Assembly: GCF_001467745.1 (NCBI RefSeq)
Contig: NZ_LNYG01000013.1
Span: 1,705,144 to 1,769,143, forward strand
Source of the DNA: Legionella jamestowniensis
Lineage (GTDB): Bacteria > Pseudomonadota > Gammaproteobacteria > Legionellales > Legionellaceae
Reading direction: 5' to 3'
DNA length: 64,000 nucleotides
The notes under the pieces were generated by a model. The model had not been told where the DNA came from and made no database searches. It worked only from the letters and a program-made list of their open reading frames with translations. Positions within the stretch are counted from its first letter, which is position 1, and every line of letters begins with the position of its first letter. Made by a program: the position numbers and the translations under genes. Shown here one piece after another: positions 16,701-24,587 of the stretch.

Positions 16701-18421
16701 AAGCGATTGTAGAGGTTTTGAAAACTGAGATGACAAAAGAAATGGTTCCTCCAGCGATGCCATTTTTTAAAAAACCTGCACTCAAGCCAATACCAGAACG
16801 ACAAGAGAAGAAAGAAACCCAAAACACACTTAAGATAGTTCTAGAAGCATTTAGGGATTTCTCTGAGGAAAAATTATTACTCATTTTAAAACAGGCTCCT
16901 TCACTCCTGCACTTATCAATCAACAAAGGCAATGAATCATTATCTCTGTTTGATCACATTAAACGCGATGAATATAAAGTATCCCTGTTTATTCGTTGTT
17001 TGGTGAACGATGCAATTCTACTAAGAGAACTAGCCAAACCGCTCATTGAACTTCTTTCAAAGGGTAATTGTTCTTCTCTTGAAAAGAGATTTCTTTCTTC
17101 CCTGCAGGATTTAGTTGAAATAGATCAAAAATTTCGAACTGTAAAATATATTAACGGTGATTCCGTTGTGCACCATGCTGCTGTGAGGGGCGATATAGAG
17201 GCATTAAATATACTTATTAAATATGGGGCCGATCTTGATAAGGCTTCTTTCGGCGGCCCTCCGTCATCCATAGCAACTTTAAGCGGGCATATAGAAGTAT
17301 TAGTTGCGCTTGCCAACCATGGTGTTAACCTTAAAAAGGAGATTGGCAACGGTGCTAACCTTCTTTATGCGGCGGCAGAAGGCGGTCATGATAAAGTCAT
17401 TCACTTTCTTCTTGACCAAGGCCTTGAGATTAACCAAGCGAATGCACGTGGAGCGACACCTGTCTATATTGCTTGTCAAAATGGCAATCTTGCCGCACTC
17501 ATGGCATTGGCTGATCGAGGTGCCGACCTTAATAAAGTTAATCAAAATGGTACAGCGCCAGCGCATATTGCCGCGTTTGGAGGTCATGTTGATATATTAG
17601 CTGAGCTTTATAAACGAGGCGCTGATTTTAAAGCACATAATAATAAAGACATGACACCACTACTTGTCGCTGCTGAAAAAAATCAAATTGCTGTTTTTGA
17701 TCTCTTTAGTTCTCTTGGATTGGATCTTAATGAACGCAATAAACATGGTGATACAGCCGCTTATATCGCAGCGGAATATAATCGGGTTGAGGCTATAGAA
17801 AAGCTCTATGCTCTCAAAGCTGATCTCAATATTCCAAATATCGACGGCGATACGCCATTACATGTAGCGGTAGAAGAGGATAATGTCCTAGTCGTAAGTA
17901 AGCTTCTTCAGCTTGGCGCTCAACATTGTCAAAATGAATATGGGGAAACTCCTGCCTATCTTGCTGCCCGCCATGGTAAGGTATCTTCATTGCTTGAATT
18001 GATTAAATCAGAAGTCGACTTGAATGTACCCAACAACTTTGGGGCAACACCTATCTTTATTGCCGCACAGAATGGACATGTAGAAGCAGTCAAGATTTTG
18101 CTAAGTGGTAATGCAATACAACAGAAAGCCTATATTTCCAAGCAAGAGGATTTGCTCAAATTCTGTGATTCTCGTGATGAAAAAATAAGGGAAAGAATGC
18201 AGTTAAAGATAAACGAACGTCTGCAATGTGGGGAAAATGACGACGCAATTTCGTTGTTTCCTGTAGATATTGCTGAAGTGATGGGGTATGCAGCCATTGT
18301 TGATCTTCTAAAATCAAAAGCTGCCGAACTACTTGCCTATTCACCCTCAACATTTTTCAAACGGAATGTCATGCCAGATAGTAATACAGTGATTAGTTCC
18401 AAAGGACCTGGCGGGCTTTAA
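13796..18421 (+). CDS. Giant RelE-like / SF1 helicase / ankyrin-repeat protein (candidate effector)
   Basis: 1541 residues. Residues about 1-90 resemble a RelE/ParE fold (LHGVKGPSIFSIRVNDATRLLFT, then ending NHKY). Residues about 140-575 are a UvrD/Rep-type SF1 helicase: Walker A GSAGSGKT (165-172), DEAQD (about 344), LLGDHQ, STYRCP (about 405), KGLE (about 502) and VTRT (about 560). A charged linker follows. Then come two related modules: about 705-1000 with three ankyrin repeats and about 1010-1530 with ten. Each module opens with a helical F-E-L-L-L segment plus FxRCLxN, and each closes with a LLK..RYG or RDE helix plus an ISL(L/F)P(I/V)D(V/I)AEVMG motif. Long ankyrin proteins are typical of Legionella Dot/Icm effectors, but I see no secretion signal that proves it. 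No TA antitoxin gene is adjacent. Confidence 0.85.
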   Translation: MKTVFYWRGIVGDVDLLSNYKRQIDRLLSGDYKGLSLEKLHGVKGPSIFSIRVNDATRLLFTTYKGNICLLSEVLNHKYESNPFLKDPQVLKAFLAKVGASFDIKIEEKLVSSSSSKEELENELGKPDGTDVNFMPVDYYKQQFITLNTHQNQALHAKLPAIVYGSAGSGKTLVALAMLQDYLLAQGHSLKDPILYVSQSPQLVKEMRDLWQNTVSPGNEHKVVFMTYEDILKKQLPKDYALAQDSQTFKKWFAQIIKQAKYKHEANMPASEEVWREFRILSGYGDEQAYIKLGGRQSSLIKEQRLIVCELYRKYLDELKAGHLISAELSSLLAQDKYSLVVADEAQDFSYGQLKNLHGLAHHEQIVYLLGDHQILFDGKSRLSYLRYLLNTRGKKAQEVELPSTYRCPQLVVEVANRLIALKYAVTGGKADDVEASEMRVSEEVKEKKGEIQWIDPKDLNLKALRDEAKSVHLAVVTHPEYVEQAKKELGTALVFTPEEIKGLEYETIVVWRPLDNLDCERAANLLKDLEERDLTTKNNRPKAGQGDESFLPYFNRLITAVTRTCGNLKWVQEERHNIKPISQPLRKVFNLNLKKEKTPMVNYGSSTEEWEKEARKLLQQGKETQARAIFIETLKRSEKDFQAFFQENVPASPLENETLRKAMPLTPEVKKAKQEGKATKAVEVRKDTNKTQPKNTPVSISQEERQVIKLLDDFTEKRLTLLLKLYNTGSILFTPMTLQNGSALSLFEYILNDKSKTEVFLRCLANNVVLLKTIPVVAHLHLSVLNKLPINTELLELLKKLAKIGVVFKNCPEGEIPVHLAIAKKDLEILETLHSAGADFNQISPKGSTPASVAASLEPEKECVSTLTKLHELGTNLALPNRHGWSSIFMVIDHGYLDAVKFLLTHYKKSAVTVFMSSKDNLLKHYDRYGEEVRNRLTKKIAQRMSLGDKENEISLLPIDVAEVMGFQAIVEVLKTEMTKEMVPPAMPFFKKPALKPIPERQEKKETQNTLKIVLEAFRDFSEEKLLLILKQAPSLLHLSINKGNESLSLFDHIKRDEYKVSLFIRCLVNDAILLRELAKPLIELLSKGNCSSLEKRFLSSLQDLVEIDQKFRTVKYINGDSVVHHAAVRGDIEALNILIKYGADLDKASFGGPPSSIATLSGHIEVLVALANHGVNLKKEIGNGANLLYAAAEGGHDKVIHFLLDQGLEINQANARGATPVYIACQNGNLAALMALADRGADLNKVNQNGTAPAHIAAFGGHVDILAELYKRGADFKAHNNKDMTPLLVAAEKNQIAVFDLFSSLGLDLNERNKHGDTAAYIAAEYNRVEAIEKLYALKADLNIPNIDGDTPLHVAVEEDNVLVVSKLLQLGAQHCQNEYGETPAYLAARHGKVSSLLELIKSEVDLNVPNNFGATPIFIAAQNGHVEAVKILLSGNAIQQKAYISKQEDLLKFCDSRDEKIRERMQLKINERLQCGENDDAISLFPVDIAEVMGYAAIVDLLKSKAAELLAYSPSTFFKRNVMPDSNTVISSKGPGGL

Positions 18422-18467
18422 AATGTCAATTCTGGACGCAGTGAAGAGCCGCTCACATTTTTGCCAG

Positions 18468-18500
18468 GATCCTTCAAGCAGTTTGGACTGCTTGAAGGAT
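18468..18500. terminator. Perfect 13-bp inverted repeat between convergent genes
   Basis: ATCCTTCAAGCAG (18469-18481) and CTGCTTGAAGGAT (18488-18500) form a perfect stem with a 6-nt loop TTTGGA. It lies between the stop of the ankyrin gene (18421) and the stop of folK (18527). Neither side is followed by a strong T run, so an intrinsic terminator is possible but not certain. Upstream, GACGCAGTGAAGAG recalls the dispersed repeat family, so the stem may be part of a repeat copy. Confidence 0.5.
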
Positions 18501-18526
18501 GTTGTGATAAGTCAAGAAGAATCTGC

Positions 18527-19036
18527 CTATGCTTTATCACATTCAGTACTCCTTTTTCGAGAACCCTTTATAGTCACGCAACTTTCGTTTTTTTGAATTA
18601 ACTCTGCTAGAAACTTACCATGTAATTGTATAGGCTTAGTGGCAATCTCAATTAAAGGAACAAAAACAAAATCCCTTAAGTGAAGCCGTGGATGTGGGAG
18701 TCTGAGTTCTTTTGAATTTATTTTTAAAGAGCCATAGAGTAATATATCTACATCAAGTGTTCTACTTCCCCAATGCACAGTGCGAACTCTCCCATGTTTT
18801 TTTTCTAATTTTTGACATTCTTTCAATAATTGTTGGGGTGTTAGGGACGTTTGTAACATTGCTACAGTGTTTACAAAATCCGGTTGTCTTTTCCTCCCCC
18901 ATGCTTCACTTCTGTAAAGCGTGGCTACTTGCAGTAAATGAGTTGAAGGAAGCGTACGTAATGTTTGCAAGGCTTTTCGCAGCTGTCTCTCAGGGGAGTT
19001 TAGGTTACTGCCAAGGCTTAGGTAACAAAGGTTCAT
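18527..19036 (-). CDS. folK: 2-amino-4-hydroxy-6-hydroxymethyldihydropteridine pyrophosphokinase
   Basis: HPPK transfers pyrophosphate from ATP to hydroxymethyl-dihydropterin in folate synthesis. Visible: YLSLGSNL at the N-terminus, YRSEAWG and DFVNTVAM, then the signature HWGSRTLDVDILLYG with the magnesium-binding DxD, and LPHPRLHLRDFVFVPL. Length of 169 residues is normal. The ATG overlaps the pcnB stop by 4 bp (ATGA), the classic pcnB-folK pair. It converges with the ankyrin gene. Confidence 0.96.
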   Translation of the reverse strand: MNLCYLSLGSNLNSPERQLRKALQTLRTLPSTHLLQVATLYRSEAWGRKRQPDFVNTVAMLQTSLTPQQLLKECQKLEKKHGRVRTVHWGSRTLDVDILLYGSLKINSKELRLPHPRLHLRDFVFVPLIEIATKPIQLHGKFLAELIQKNESCVTIKGSRKRSTECDKA

Positions 19037-20409
19037 TGAGATGAAGTAGTAGTCGTTTTAGGTTTACGCCTTCTGCGATTTTTTTTTGGTAACGATTGTG
19101 GTGCTAAAGCTTTGACCATGATTACTTGCTCTTTTTCATCGCACTCCTGAAAAGTGGCCCACCATTGAGCAAGCTCAATGGATTCATCACCTGCCAGAGC
19201 ACGGAGTGCCATAAAATCATAAGCTGCACGAAATCTTGGGTGCTGCAATAAGTTAAATGCACGTCCACCATAACGTTTCGAGAAACGAAATTGCAGCAGC
19301 CAAATTTCCCGTATAACCTGGCTGAAGCGTTTGGGAATAGTAACAACCCTGTTTTGTTCTACAATAACTTCTGACATCGCCTTTTCAAGGGCAGGAAGTG
19401 GATCCATTCCTTCCTGTGCTTGTAGGCAAACAGCGCGTGCCTTTAAGGGAAACCAAAGAAGAACAGCGAATAAAAAAGCCGGAGTGATTGGTTTATTATC
19501 ACGAACCCTGGCATCCGTATTTTCCAGAGCGATACCAAGTAGAGCATTAACAGGGTATTCATTATTGGATAATAAGCTCGCTGTTTGTGCAAAAAGATGA
19601 GGGAATAACCCATGCTCTACTAGCAGGCGTTGTACGGATTCTCCTTCCCCACACTGATATAATTTAGTCATTTCATCGAACAGACGGGAACCAGAGACGT
19701 CTTTAATTAAAGGGGCTAGTTTTTGTAATGGTGCTGCTGTTTCCTTTGCAAGTTCAAAGTGCAATTTTGCACTAAAGCGAATAGCACGCAACATGCGCAC
19801 TGGATCTTCCTGATATCGTGTGACGGGATCACCAATAACACGCAACAGGCGCTGTTGAACGTCAGCAACGCCTCCTGTAAAGTCAACAATAGATGAATCA
19901 TCAATATTGTAATAAAGGGAGTTAACTGTAAAGTCGCGACGCCAGGCATCTTCATCTAATGTCCCATAGACATTATCACGAACCAACATTCCTCTCTCAT
20001 TGATTAATTGATTCGCTTCGACAGTTTCGTTTTCCGATTCACTTGCTTTGCGAAAAGTAGCCACTTCAATAATGTCACGATGAAAAATAATATGAACCAA
20101 TTTAAAGCGTCGTCCAATAATTCGTGCATTTCTAAAAAGTTTTTTAATTTGGCTAGGCGTCGCATTGGTAGCGATATCAAAGTCTTTAGGCGCCTTACCT
20201 AATAATAAATCACGGACACTGCCTCCTACCAAATAAGCTTGAAAGCCAGCACTGTTCAAACGATTTAATACTTTAAGGGCATTGATACTAATGTCTGTTT
20301 TTGAAACATTATGCTGTGTGCGTGGGATGATGTAGCTGGCATCCACAGGTAGATGGTTAGCCCTGGATTTACGTAACAGCTTTTTGATTAACTTAATGAT
20401 GGTGGTCAC
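19033..20409 (-). CDS. pcnB: Poly(A) polymerase I
   Basis: Adds poly(A) tails to RNA 3' ends, marking RNAs for decay. The nucleotidyltransferase signature is GGSVRDLLLGKAPKDFDIA. The family extension follows with GRRFKLVHI, RRDFTVNSLYYN and EDPVRMLRAIRFSAKL, which favour PcnB over a CCA-adding enzyme, as does the basic C-terminal tail (KKNRRRRKPK). 458 residues. The only suitable start is GTG 20409; AGGAAGG lies somewhat far upstream (about 12 bases). Confidence 0.94.
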   Translation of the reverse strand: MTTIIKLIKKLLRKSRANHLPVDASYIIPRTQHNVSKTDISINALKVLNRLNSAGFQAYLVGGSVRDLLLGKAPKDFDIATNATPSQIKKLFRNARIIGRRFKLVHIIFHRDIIEVATFRKASESENETVEANQLINERGMLVRDNVYGTLDEDAWRRDFTVNSLYYNIDDSSIVDFTGGVADVQQRLLRVIGDPVTRYQEDPVRMLRAIRFSAKLHFELAKETAAPLQKLAPLIKDVSGSRLFDEMTKLYQCGEGESVQRLLVEHGLFPHLFAQTASLLSNNEYPVNALLGIALENTDARVRDNKPITPAFLFAVLLWFPLKARAVCLQAQEGMDPLPALEKAMSEVIVEQNRVVTIPKRFSQVIREIWLLQFRFSKRYGGRAFNLLQHPRFRAAYDFMALRALAGDESIELAQWWATFQECDEKEQVIMVKALAPQSLPKKNRRRRKPKTTTTSSQ

Positions 20410-20531
20410 CCTAATAGTAGCCTTCCTAAACGCCGCATTATTATAGCTCAGATCCGGGGAAATGTGAATTATTTACCTTTCACCAATTAAAGTAGACAAT
20501 AGCGTTTTTAATTGAAAATAAAAGCAGAAAA

Positions 20532-21257
20532 ATGGATATTTTAGATATTGTTGTAAGTCTTTTAGCGTTGACAATCCTGGAAGTTGTTTTGGGGATAGAC
20601 AACTTAGTATTCCTGTCAATCCTTACCGAAAAACTGCCTAAAGAGCAGCGGAAAAAAGCGCGTCGATGGGGTTTGGCTTTTGCATGGATAACTCGTCTTT
20701 TATTATTAGCTTCCGCAGTATGGTTAGTAAGATTGACAACACCTTTGTTTAGTATTGCCGATTTTCATTTTTCAGGCCGTGATTTGTTCCTTTTAGCGGG
20801 TGGTGCTTTTTTAATAGCCAAGGCAACACAAGAAATCCATCTTGAGGTGGGTGAAGGACATATTGATGATTTTACCGCTTCTCGTGGTAATAAAACAGTC
20901 ACATTTAAGGGAGTAGTCATTCAAGTTGCTTTAATGGATATTATTTTTTCTTTGGATAGTGTGCTTACAGCAATTGGTTTGACAAAGCATTTTTGGGTAA
21001 TGGCAACGGCAATTACTTGTGCCATTTTAGTGATGATTTATGCCAGTGAGCCAGTAAGTCGTTTTATTGATAAACATCCAACCGTTAAAATGTTAGCATT
21101 AAGCTTTTTAATCCTCATTGGAATGGTTTTAGTGGCTGATGGTTTTGCTTTTCATATTCCTCGCGGTTATATCTATTTTGCAATGGGTTTTTCTTTAGGG
21201 GTAGAAATGCTTAATCTATTGAGACACTCTCGGCAGCACAAGCGTAAAAAACAGTAG
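20532..21257 (+). CDS. TerC family integral membrane protein
   Basis: Seven-helix membrane protein of the TerC family, associated elsewhere with tellurite resistance and metal (manganese) export. Acidic residues in membrane helices are typical and visible (EVVLGIDNLVFLSIL at about 17-31; MDIIFSLDSVLTAIG at about 136-150). 241 residues ending in basic KKRKKQ. It lies 6 bp before hemJ, so the two are probably co-transcribed. The transported substrate cannot be read from sequence. Confidence 0.9.
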   Translation: MDILDIVVSLLALTILEVVLGIDNLVFLSILTEKLPKEQRKKARRWGLAFAWITRLLLLASAVWLVRLTTPLFSIADFHFSGRDLFLLAGGAFLIAKATQEIHLEVGEGHIDDFTASRGNKTVTFKGVVIQVALMDIIFSLDSVLTAIGLTKHFWVMATAITCAILVMIYASEPVSRFIDKHPTVKMLALSFLILIGMVLVADGFAFHIPRGYIYFAMGFSLGVEMLNLLRHSRQHKRKKQ

Positions 21258-21263
21258 GGTGTA

Positions 21264-21689
21264 ATGATGTTAACCATAAAAGCTTTTCATATCATTGCCA
21301 TGGTGGCCTGGTTCGCGGGTCTGTTTTATCTTCCGCGTCTTTTTGTTTATCATGCCCAGGCGACTGATACTATCAGTATTGAACGTTTTAAAGTAATGGA
21401 AAGGCGATTATATTACGGGATTACCTGGCCGGCTGCGATTATTACTACCATCCTGGGTTTAACGTTAATTCTCTTTAACCCTTCCTATTATTTAAAAGCA
21501 GGTTGGATGCATGCCAAACTGGGTTTGGTTGCCTTATTATGGGTTTATCATTTGACTTGTGGTCACTTCAGGAGGCTGTTTGCAAGAGAAAAAAATACAA
21601 ACTCATCAAAATTTTATAGAGTATTTAATGAGTTACCTACATTATTCCTCATGGCAATCGTTTTATTGGTGGTACTTAAACCTTTTTAA
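21264..21689 (+). CDS. hemJ: Protoporphyrinogen IX oxidase HemJ (UPF0093)
   Basis: Membrane enzyme that oxidises protoporphyrinogen IX to protoporphyrin IX. The conserved N-terminal KAFHIIAMVAWFAGLFYLPRLFVYH carries the essential His, and ERRLYYGITWPA and LKAGWMHAKLGLV follow. Four hydrophobic helices in 141 residues fit the family. ATG ATG at 21264/21267 follows AGGGTG. A haem-pathway role agrees with hemL 540 bp downstream. Confidence 0.93.
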   Translation: MMLTIKAFHIIAMVAWFAGLFYLPRLFVYHAQATDTISIERFKVMERRLYYGITWPAAIITTILGLTLILFNPSYYLKAGWMHAKLGLVALLWVYHLTCGHFRRLFAREKNTNSSKFYRVFNELPTLFLMAIVLLVVLKPF

Positions 21690-21734
21690 TCCAATAGTCT
21701 TTTAAGCGGTGATCTCCCGAGGGTACCCTGTGTA

Positions 21735-21900
21735 ACATTTGGAGATTTCTTCACTACGTTCAGACGTTTTTTTTGCGTTATCCTGAAAGCAGAGCAGCTG
21801 CATAAGGATCCCTGAGGGTAAAGCGCAGTGTAAAAATCTGGGGATTCTTCACTGCGTTCAGAATGACGTTTGTGCGCTCAGAATGACGGTTGTACATAAA
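21735..21900. repeat. Dispersed repeat copies between hemJ and rubredoxin
   Basis: Contains two degenerate units: ttcttcactacgttcagacg (21751-21770) and attcttcactgcgttcagaa (21845-21864), followed by GTGCGCTCAGAATGACGG. Between them is atcctgaaagcagagcagc, the same kind of text found near 6320-6360 and 55285-55320. No gene is present. The genes on both sides end here. Confidence 0.55.
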
Positions 21901-21920
21901 AATGACTTGGGTTAATTGAT

Positions 21921-22097
21921 CTACTCCATTTCAACCATTTCAAAATCCTCTTTTCCGGCACCACAGTCAGGACAGAACCAGTTTTCTGGTACATCTTCCC
22001 AGCGAGTTCCAGGTTCTATACCATCTTCAGGCCATCCTTCCGCTTCATCATAAATAAAGCCACAGATGACGCAAATGTAACGTTTATACTCTTGCAT
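21921..22097 (-). CDS. rubA: Rubredoxin
   Basis: A 58-residue protein read directly from the sequence: [20 protein letters not shown] at the start, then [20 protein letters not shown] and [18 protein letters not shown]. Two CxxC motifs (CVIC and CPDC) bind one iron. The YxxEGxPxxGxxPGTxWxDxPxxWxCPDC pattern is that of rubredoxin. It donates electrons in the cytosol; the partner is unknown, possibly an oxidoreductase or an oxidative-stress protein. It is divergent from hemL and convergent with hemJ. Confidence 0.96.
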   Translation of the reverse strand: MQEYKRYICVICGFIYDEAEGWPEDGIEPGTRWEDVPENWFCPDCGAGKEDFEMVEME

Positions 22098-22172
22098 GCT
22101 GTTTACTCAAATAACTAAATGGGCTAATTTAGCGATTGCTTCCCTTAATGTAAAGTCGCTTTGCCATAATTT

Positions 22173-22201
22173 TTGTCAGTACTGCTAAAAAACGGTAGAA
22201 T
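22173..22201 (+). promoter_or_regulatory. Promoter of hemL
   Basis: TTGTCA (22173-22178), a 17-base spacer, and TAGAAT (22196-22201) make a good housekeeping promoter. Predicted transcription start is near 22208, giving a leader of about 22 bases with GGAG before the ATG at 22230. The -35 box overlaps an in-frame TTG at 22173, which therefore cannot be the translation start. Confidence 0.6.
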
Positions 22202-22229
22202 ATTAACATTTTCAGACGATGGAGTAGTC

Positions 22230-23525
22230 ATGACGTATTCTCAAGAATTATTTACTCAGGCACAAACGGTAATCCCAGGCGGGGTCAATTCCCCGGTACG
22301 TGCATTTAAAGGCGTGGGTGGTAATCCTCTTTTTTTTAAACAAGGAAAGGGGGCTTATTTAGTTGATGCCGATAATAAACATTATATTGATTATGTTGGT
22401 TCTTGGGGGCCTTTAATTCTTGGTCATTGCCACCCCAATGTTGTCCAGGCTGTAAGTGAGGTCTTACAGAGTGGGATGAGTTTTGGTGCACCCACTGAAC
22501 TCGAAGTAAGACTGGCGCAAAAAATAACACAACTTATGCCTGCTATTGAAAAAGTGCGTATGGTTAATTCAGGGACTGAAGCAACAATGACAGCCATACG
22601 GCTGGCGCGGGGTTTTACTGGGAAAAATAAAATAATAAAATTCAATGGCTGCTATCACGGTCATAATGATAGTTTATTGGTCAAGGCGGGATCGGGATTA
22701 TTAACGTTGGGAATTCCTTCAACACCGGGCATTCCTGCCAGTATTACTGAACACACCTTAATTGCTGATTTTAACAATCTGGAACAAACAGCGACCTTAT
22801 TTACTCAATATTCTGATGATATCGCTGCAATTATTTTAGAACCTGTCGCAGGTAATATGGGGTTTGTACCGCCTCAACCCGGATTTTTGGAAGGTTTACG
22901 TGATTTATGCACCGCGCATGATGCCTTATTAATTTTTGATGAAGTAATGACAGGATTTCGTGTGGCCCTAGGTGGTGCCCAAGCGTTATTTAATATAACC
23001 CCTGATATTACAACACTCGGTAAAGTTATCGGTGGAGGTATGCCTGTAGGGGCTGTGGGTGGAAAAGCCGAAATCATGAATTATTTGGCACCAGAGGGTA
23101 ATGTATACCAGGCAGGGACATTATCAGGTAACCCCCTTGCTATGGCCGCTGGCTTGGCAACATTAACTGAAATAGAAAAGCCAGGTTTTTATGACAATCT
23201 TGGTAAGTTTACGAATGCTTTGGTAAAAGGACTGGCAGAGGTTGTTGAATCTTTTCAAATTCCTTTTTGCTATGACTCCATCGGGGGAATGTTTGGATTT
23301 TGCTTTAATGCCAAGAAGCAAGTAGCTGATTATAATGATGTAGCTTCTTCAGATGAACAGTTATTTAAGCAGTTTTTTCATGGTATGCTGGAAAAGGGAG
23401 TTTATTTTGCCCCTTCGATGTATGAAGCAGGTTTTGTTTCCAGTGCTCACCAGCAAGAAGAAATTCGTTTAACAATTGAAGCGGCAGAAGCAGTCTTGAC
23501 CACTATCACAAAGGTTCGTGTCTAA
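22230..23525 (+). CDS. hemL: Glutamate-1-semialdehyde 2,1-aminomutase
   Basis: PLP enzyme converting glutamate-1-semialdehyde to 5-aminolevulinate in C5 haem synthesis. Visible: [63 protein letters not shown] and the lysine segment [15 protein letters not shown] with the Schiff-base Lys. A longer frame opens at TTG 22173, but ATG 22230 has GGAG 5 bases upstream and lies downstream of the promoter. 431 residues. The next gene starts at its last stop base. Confidence 0.97.
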   Translation: MTYSQELFTQAQTVIPGGVNSPVRAFKGVGGNPLFFKQGKGAYLVDADNKHYIDYVGSWGPLILGHCHPNVVQAVSEVLQSGMSFGAPTELEVRLAQKITQLMPAIEKVRMVNSGTEATMTAIRLARGFTGKNKIIKFNGCYHGHNDSLLVKAGSGLLTLGIPSTPGIPASITEHTLIADFNNLEQTATLFTQYSDDIAAIILEPVAGNMGFVPPQPGFLEGLRDLCTAHDALLIFDEVMTGFRVALGGAQALFNITPDITTLGKVIGGGMPVGAVGGKAEIMNYLAPEGNVYQAGTLSGNPLAMAAGLATLTEIEKPGFYDNLGKFTNALVKGLAEVVESFQIPFCYDSIGGMFGFCFNAKKQVADYNDVASSDEQLFKQFFHGMLEKGVYFAPSMYEAGFVSSAHQQEEIRLTIEAAEAVLTTITKVRV

Positions 23526-24586
23526 TGAAAAAATATCATGTCTACGGAATCGGTAATGCATTACTTGATAGGGATGCAAAAGTTGATGAAGCCTTGTTAA
23601 ATGCTTTAAATATCGAAAAAGGGGTCATGACATTAACGGATACGGCCACCCATCAGCATTTATTAGGAGCCCTGAAAGATACTTTTTGCCACAGTGGCTG
23701 TGGTGGTTCCGCGGCCAATAGCATGATTGCCTTGAGTCAATTTGGTGGTCAAGGATTTTATAGCTGTAAGGTGGCAGATGATGAGGCGGGCCACTTATTT
23801 ATAAAGGAGTTAACTGTCCTTGGCATTGATTGCAATTTAAACATTCATAATTTGCCGCAAGGAGTTACTGGACAATGTCTTGTTTTAGTTACTGACGATG
23901 CGCAACGAACGATGAACACCCATTTAGGAGTTTCTGAAACCTTATGTCCGGAAGTCCTTAACTTCGAGGCAATAGCAGCGGCTAAATACCTTTATCTTGA
24001 AGGCTATTTGGTAACTTCGCCCTCTGCGCGCCAAGCGCTGTTAATGGCAAAACGACATGCAAAACAGTCAGGAACAAAGGTAGCACTGACCTTGTCAGAT
24101 CCCAATATAGTTCGCTATTTTAAAAATGAATTGTTAAGGGTAATCGATGGCCGCATTGATCTTTTATTTTGTAATGAGGAAGAAGCCCTTTTATTCACAG
24201 AAACTCACAATTTGGAAGCAGCTATCGCTTTGTTACAACCATTAACCAATCATTTAATTGTTACTTGTGGCAAATTGGGTGCTATCGTAGCTGTGGATGG
24301 CGAAATTCTTTCTGTTCCTACCATGCCTATGAACGCAGTAGATACTGTCGGTGCAGGGGATATGTTTGCCGGGGCTTATTTATATGCCATCACCCACGGT
24401 TATGCACCACAATTGGCTACTGTGCTAGCCAATAGGGCTGCGTCAGAAGTAGTAGGGCAATACGGTGCTCGCCTTAAAGTTGAACAGGTTTTGGCCATAA
24501 AAGAGGAATTTATAACCAACCATTATGGTATTATCACCCATCAACCGTTCCATACGATTAAAAATAAAATGGAAACCATTAATTAA
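23525..24586 (+). CDS. PfkB-family (adenosine-kinase-like) sugar/nucleoside kinase
   Basis: Ribokinase-fold kinase of 353 residues. The N-terminal GNALLDRDAKVD and glycine-rich SGCGGSAANSMIALSQFGG bind the sugar. The C-terminal signature DTVGAGDMFAGAYLYA carries the catalytic Asp and anion hole. LLFCNEEEALLFT is the PfkB switch region. Overall it resembles the adenosine-kinase-like branch, but substrate cannot be fixed by eye. The ATG shares one base with the hemL stop, so it is coupled to hemL. It converges with ackA, 1 bp apart. Confidence 0.88.
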   Translation: MKKYHVYGIGNALLDRDAKVDEALLNALNIEKGVMTLTDTATHQHLLGALKDTFCHSGCGGSAANSMIALSQFGGQGFYSCKVADDEAGHLFIKELTVLGIDCNLNIHNLPQGVTGQCLVLVTDDAQRTMNTHLGVSETLCPEVLNFEAIAAAKYLYLEGYLVTSPSARQALLMAKRHAKQSGTKVALTLSDPNIVRYFKNELLRVIDGRIDLLFCNEEEALLFTETHNLEAAIALLQPLTNHLIVTCGKLGAIVAVDGEILSVPTMPMNAVDTVGAGDMFAGAYLYAITHGYAPQLATVLANRAASEVVGQYGARLKVEQVLAIKEEFITNHYGIITHQPFHTIKNKMETIN

Positions 24587-24587
24587 G

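Noticed and set aside
17304-17600. Overlapping 98-codon plus-strand frame inside the ankyrin gene
   Set aside because: It is a frame shadow of the ankyrin repeats, basic and without protein-like pattern; the ankyrin frame is continuous.
22173-22229. Longer hemL reading frame starting at TTG 22173
   Set aside because: The TTG is part of a good -35 box and ATG 22230 has a proper ribosome-binding site.
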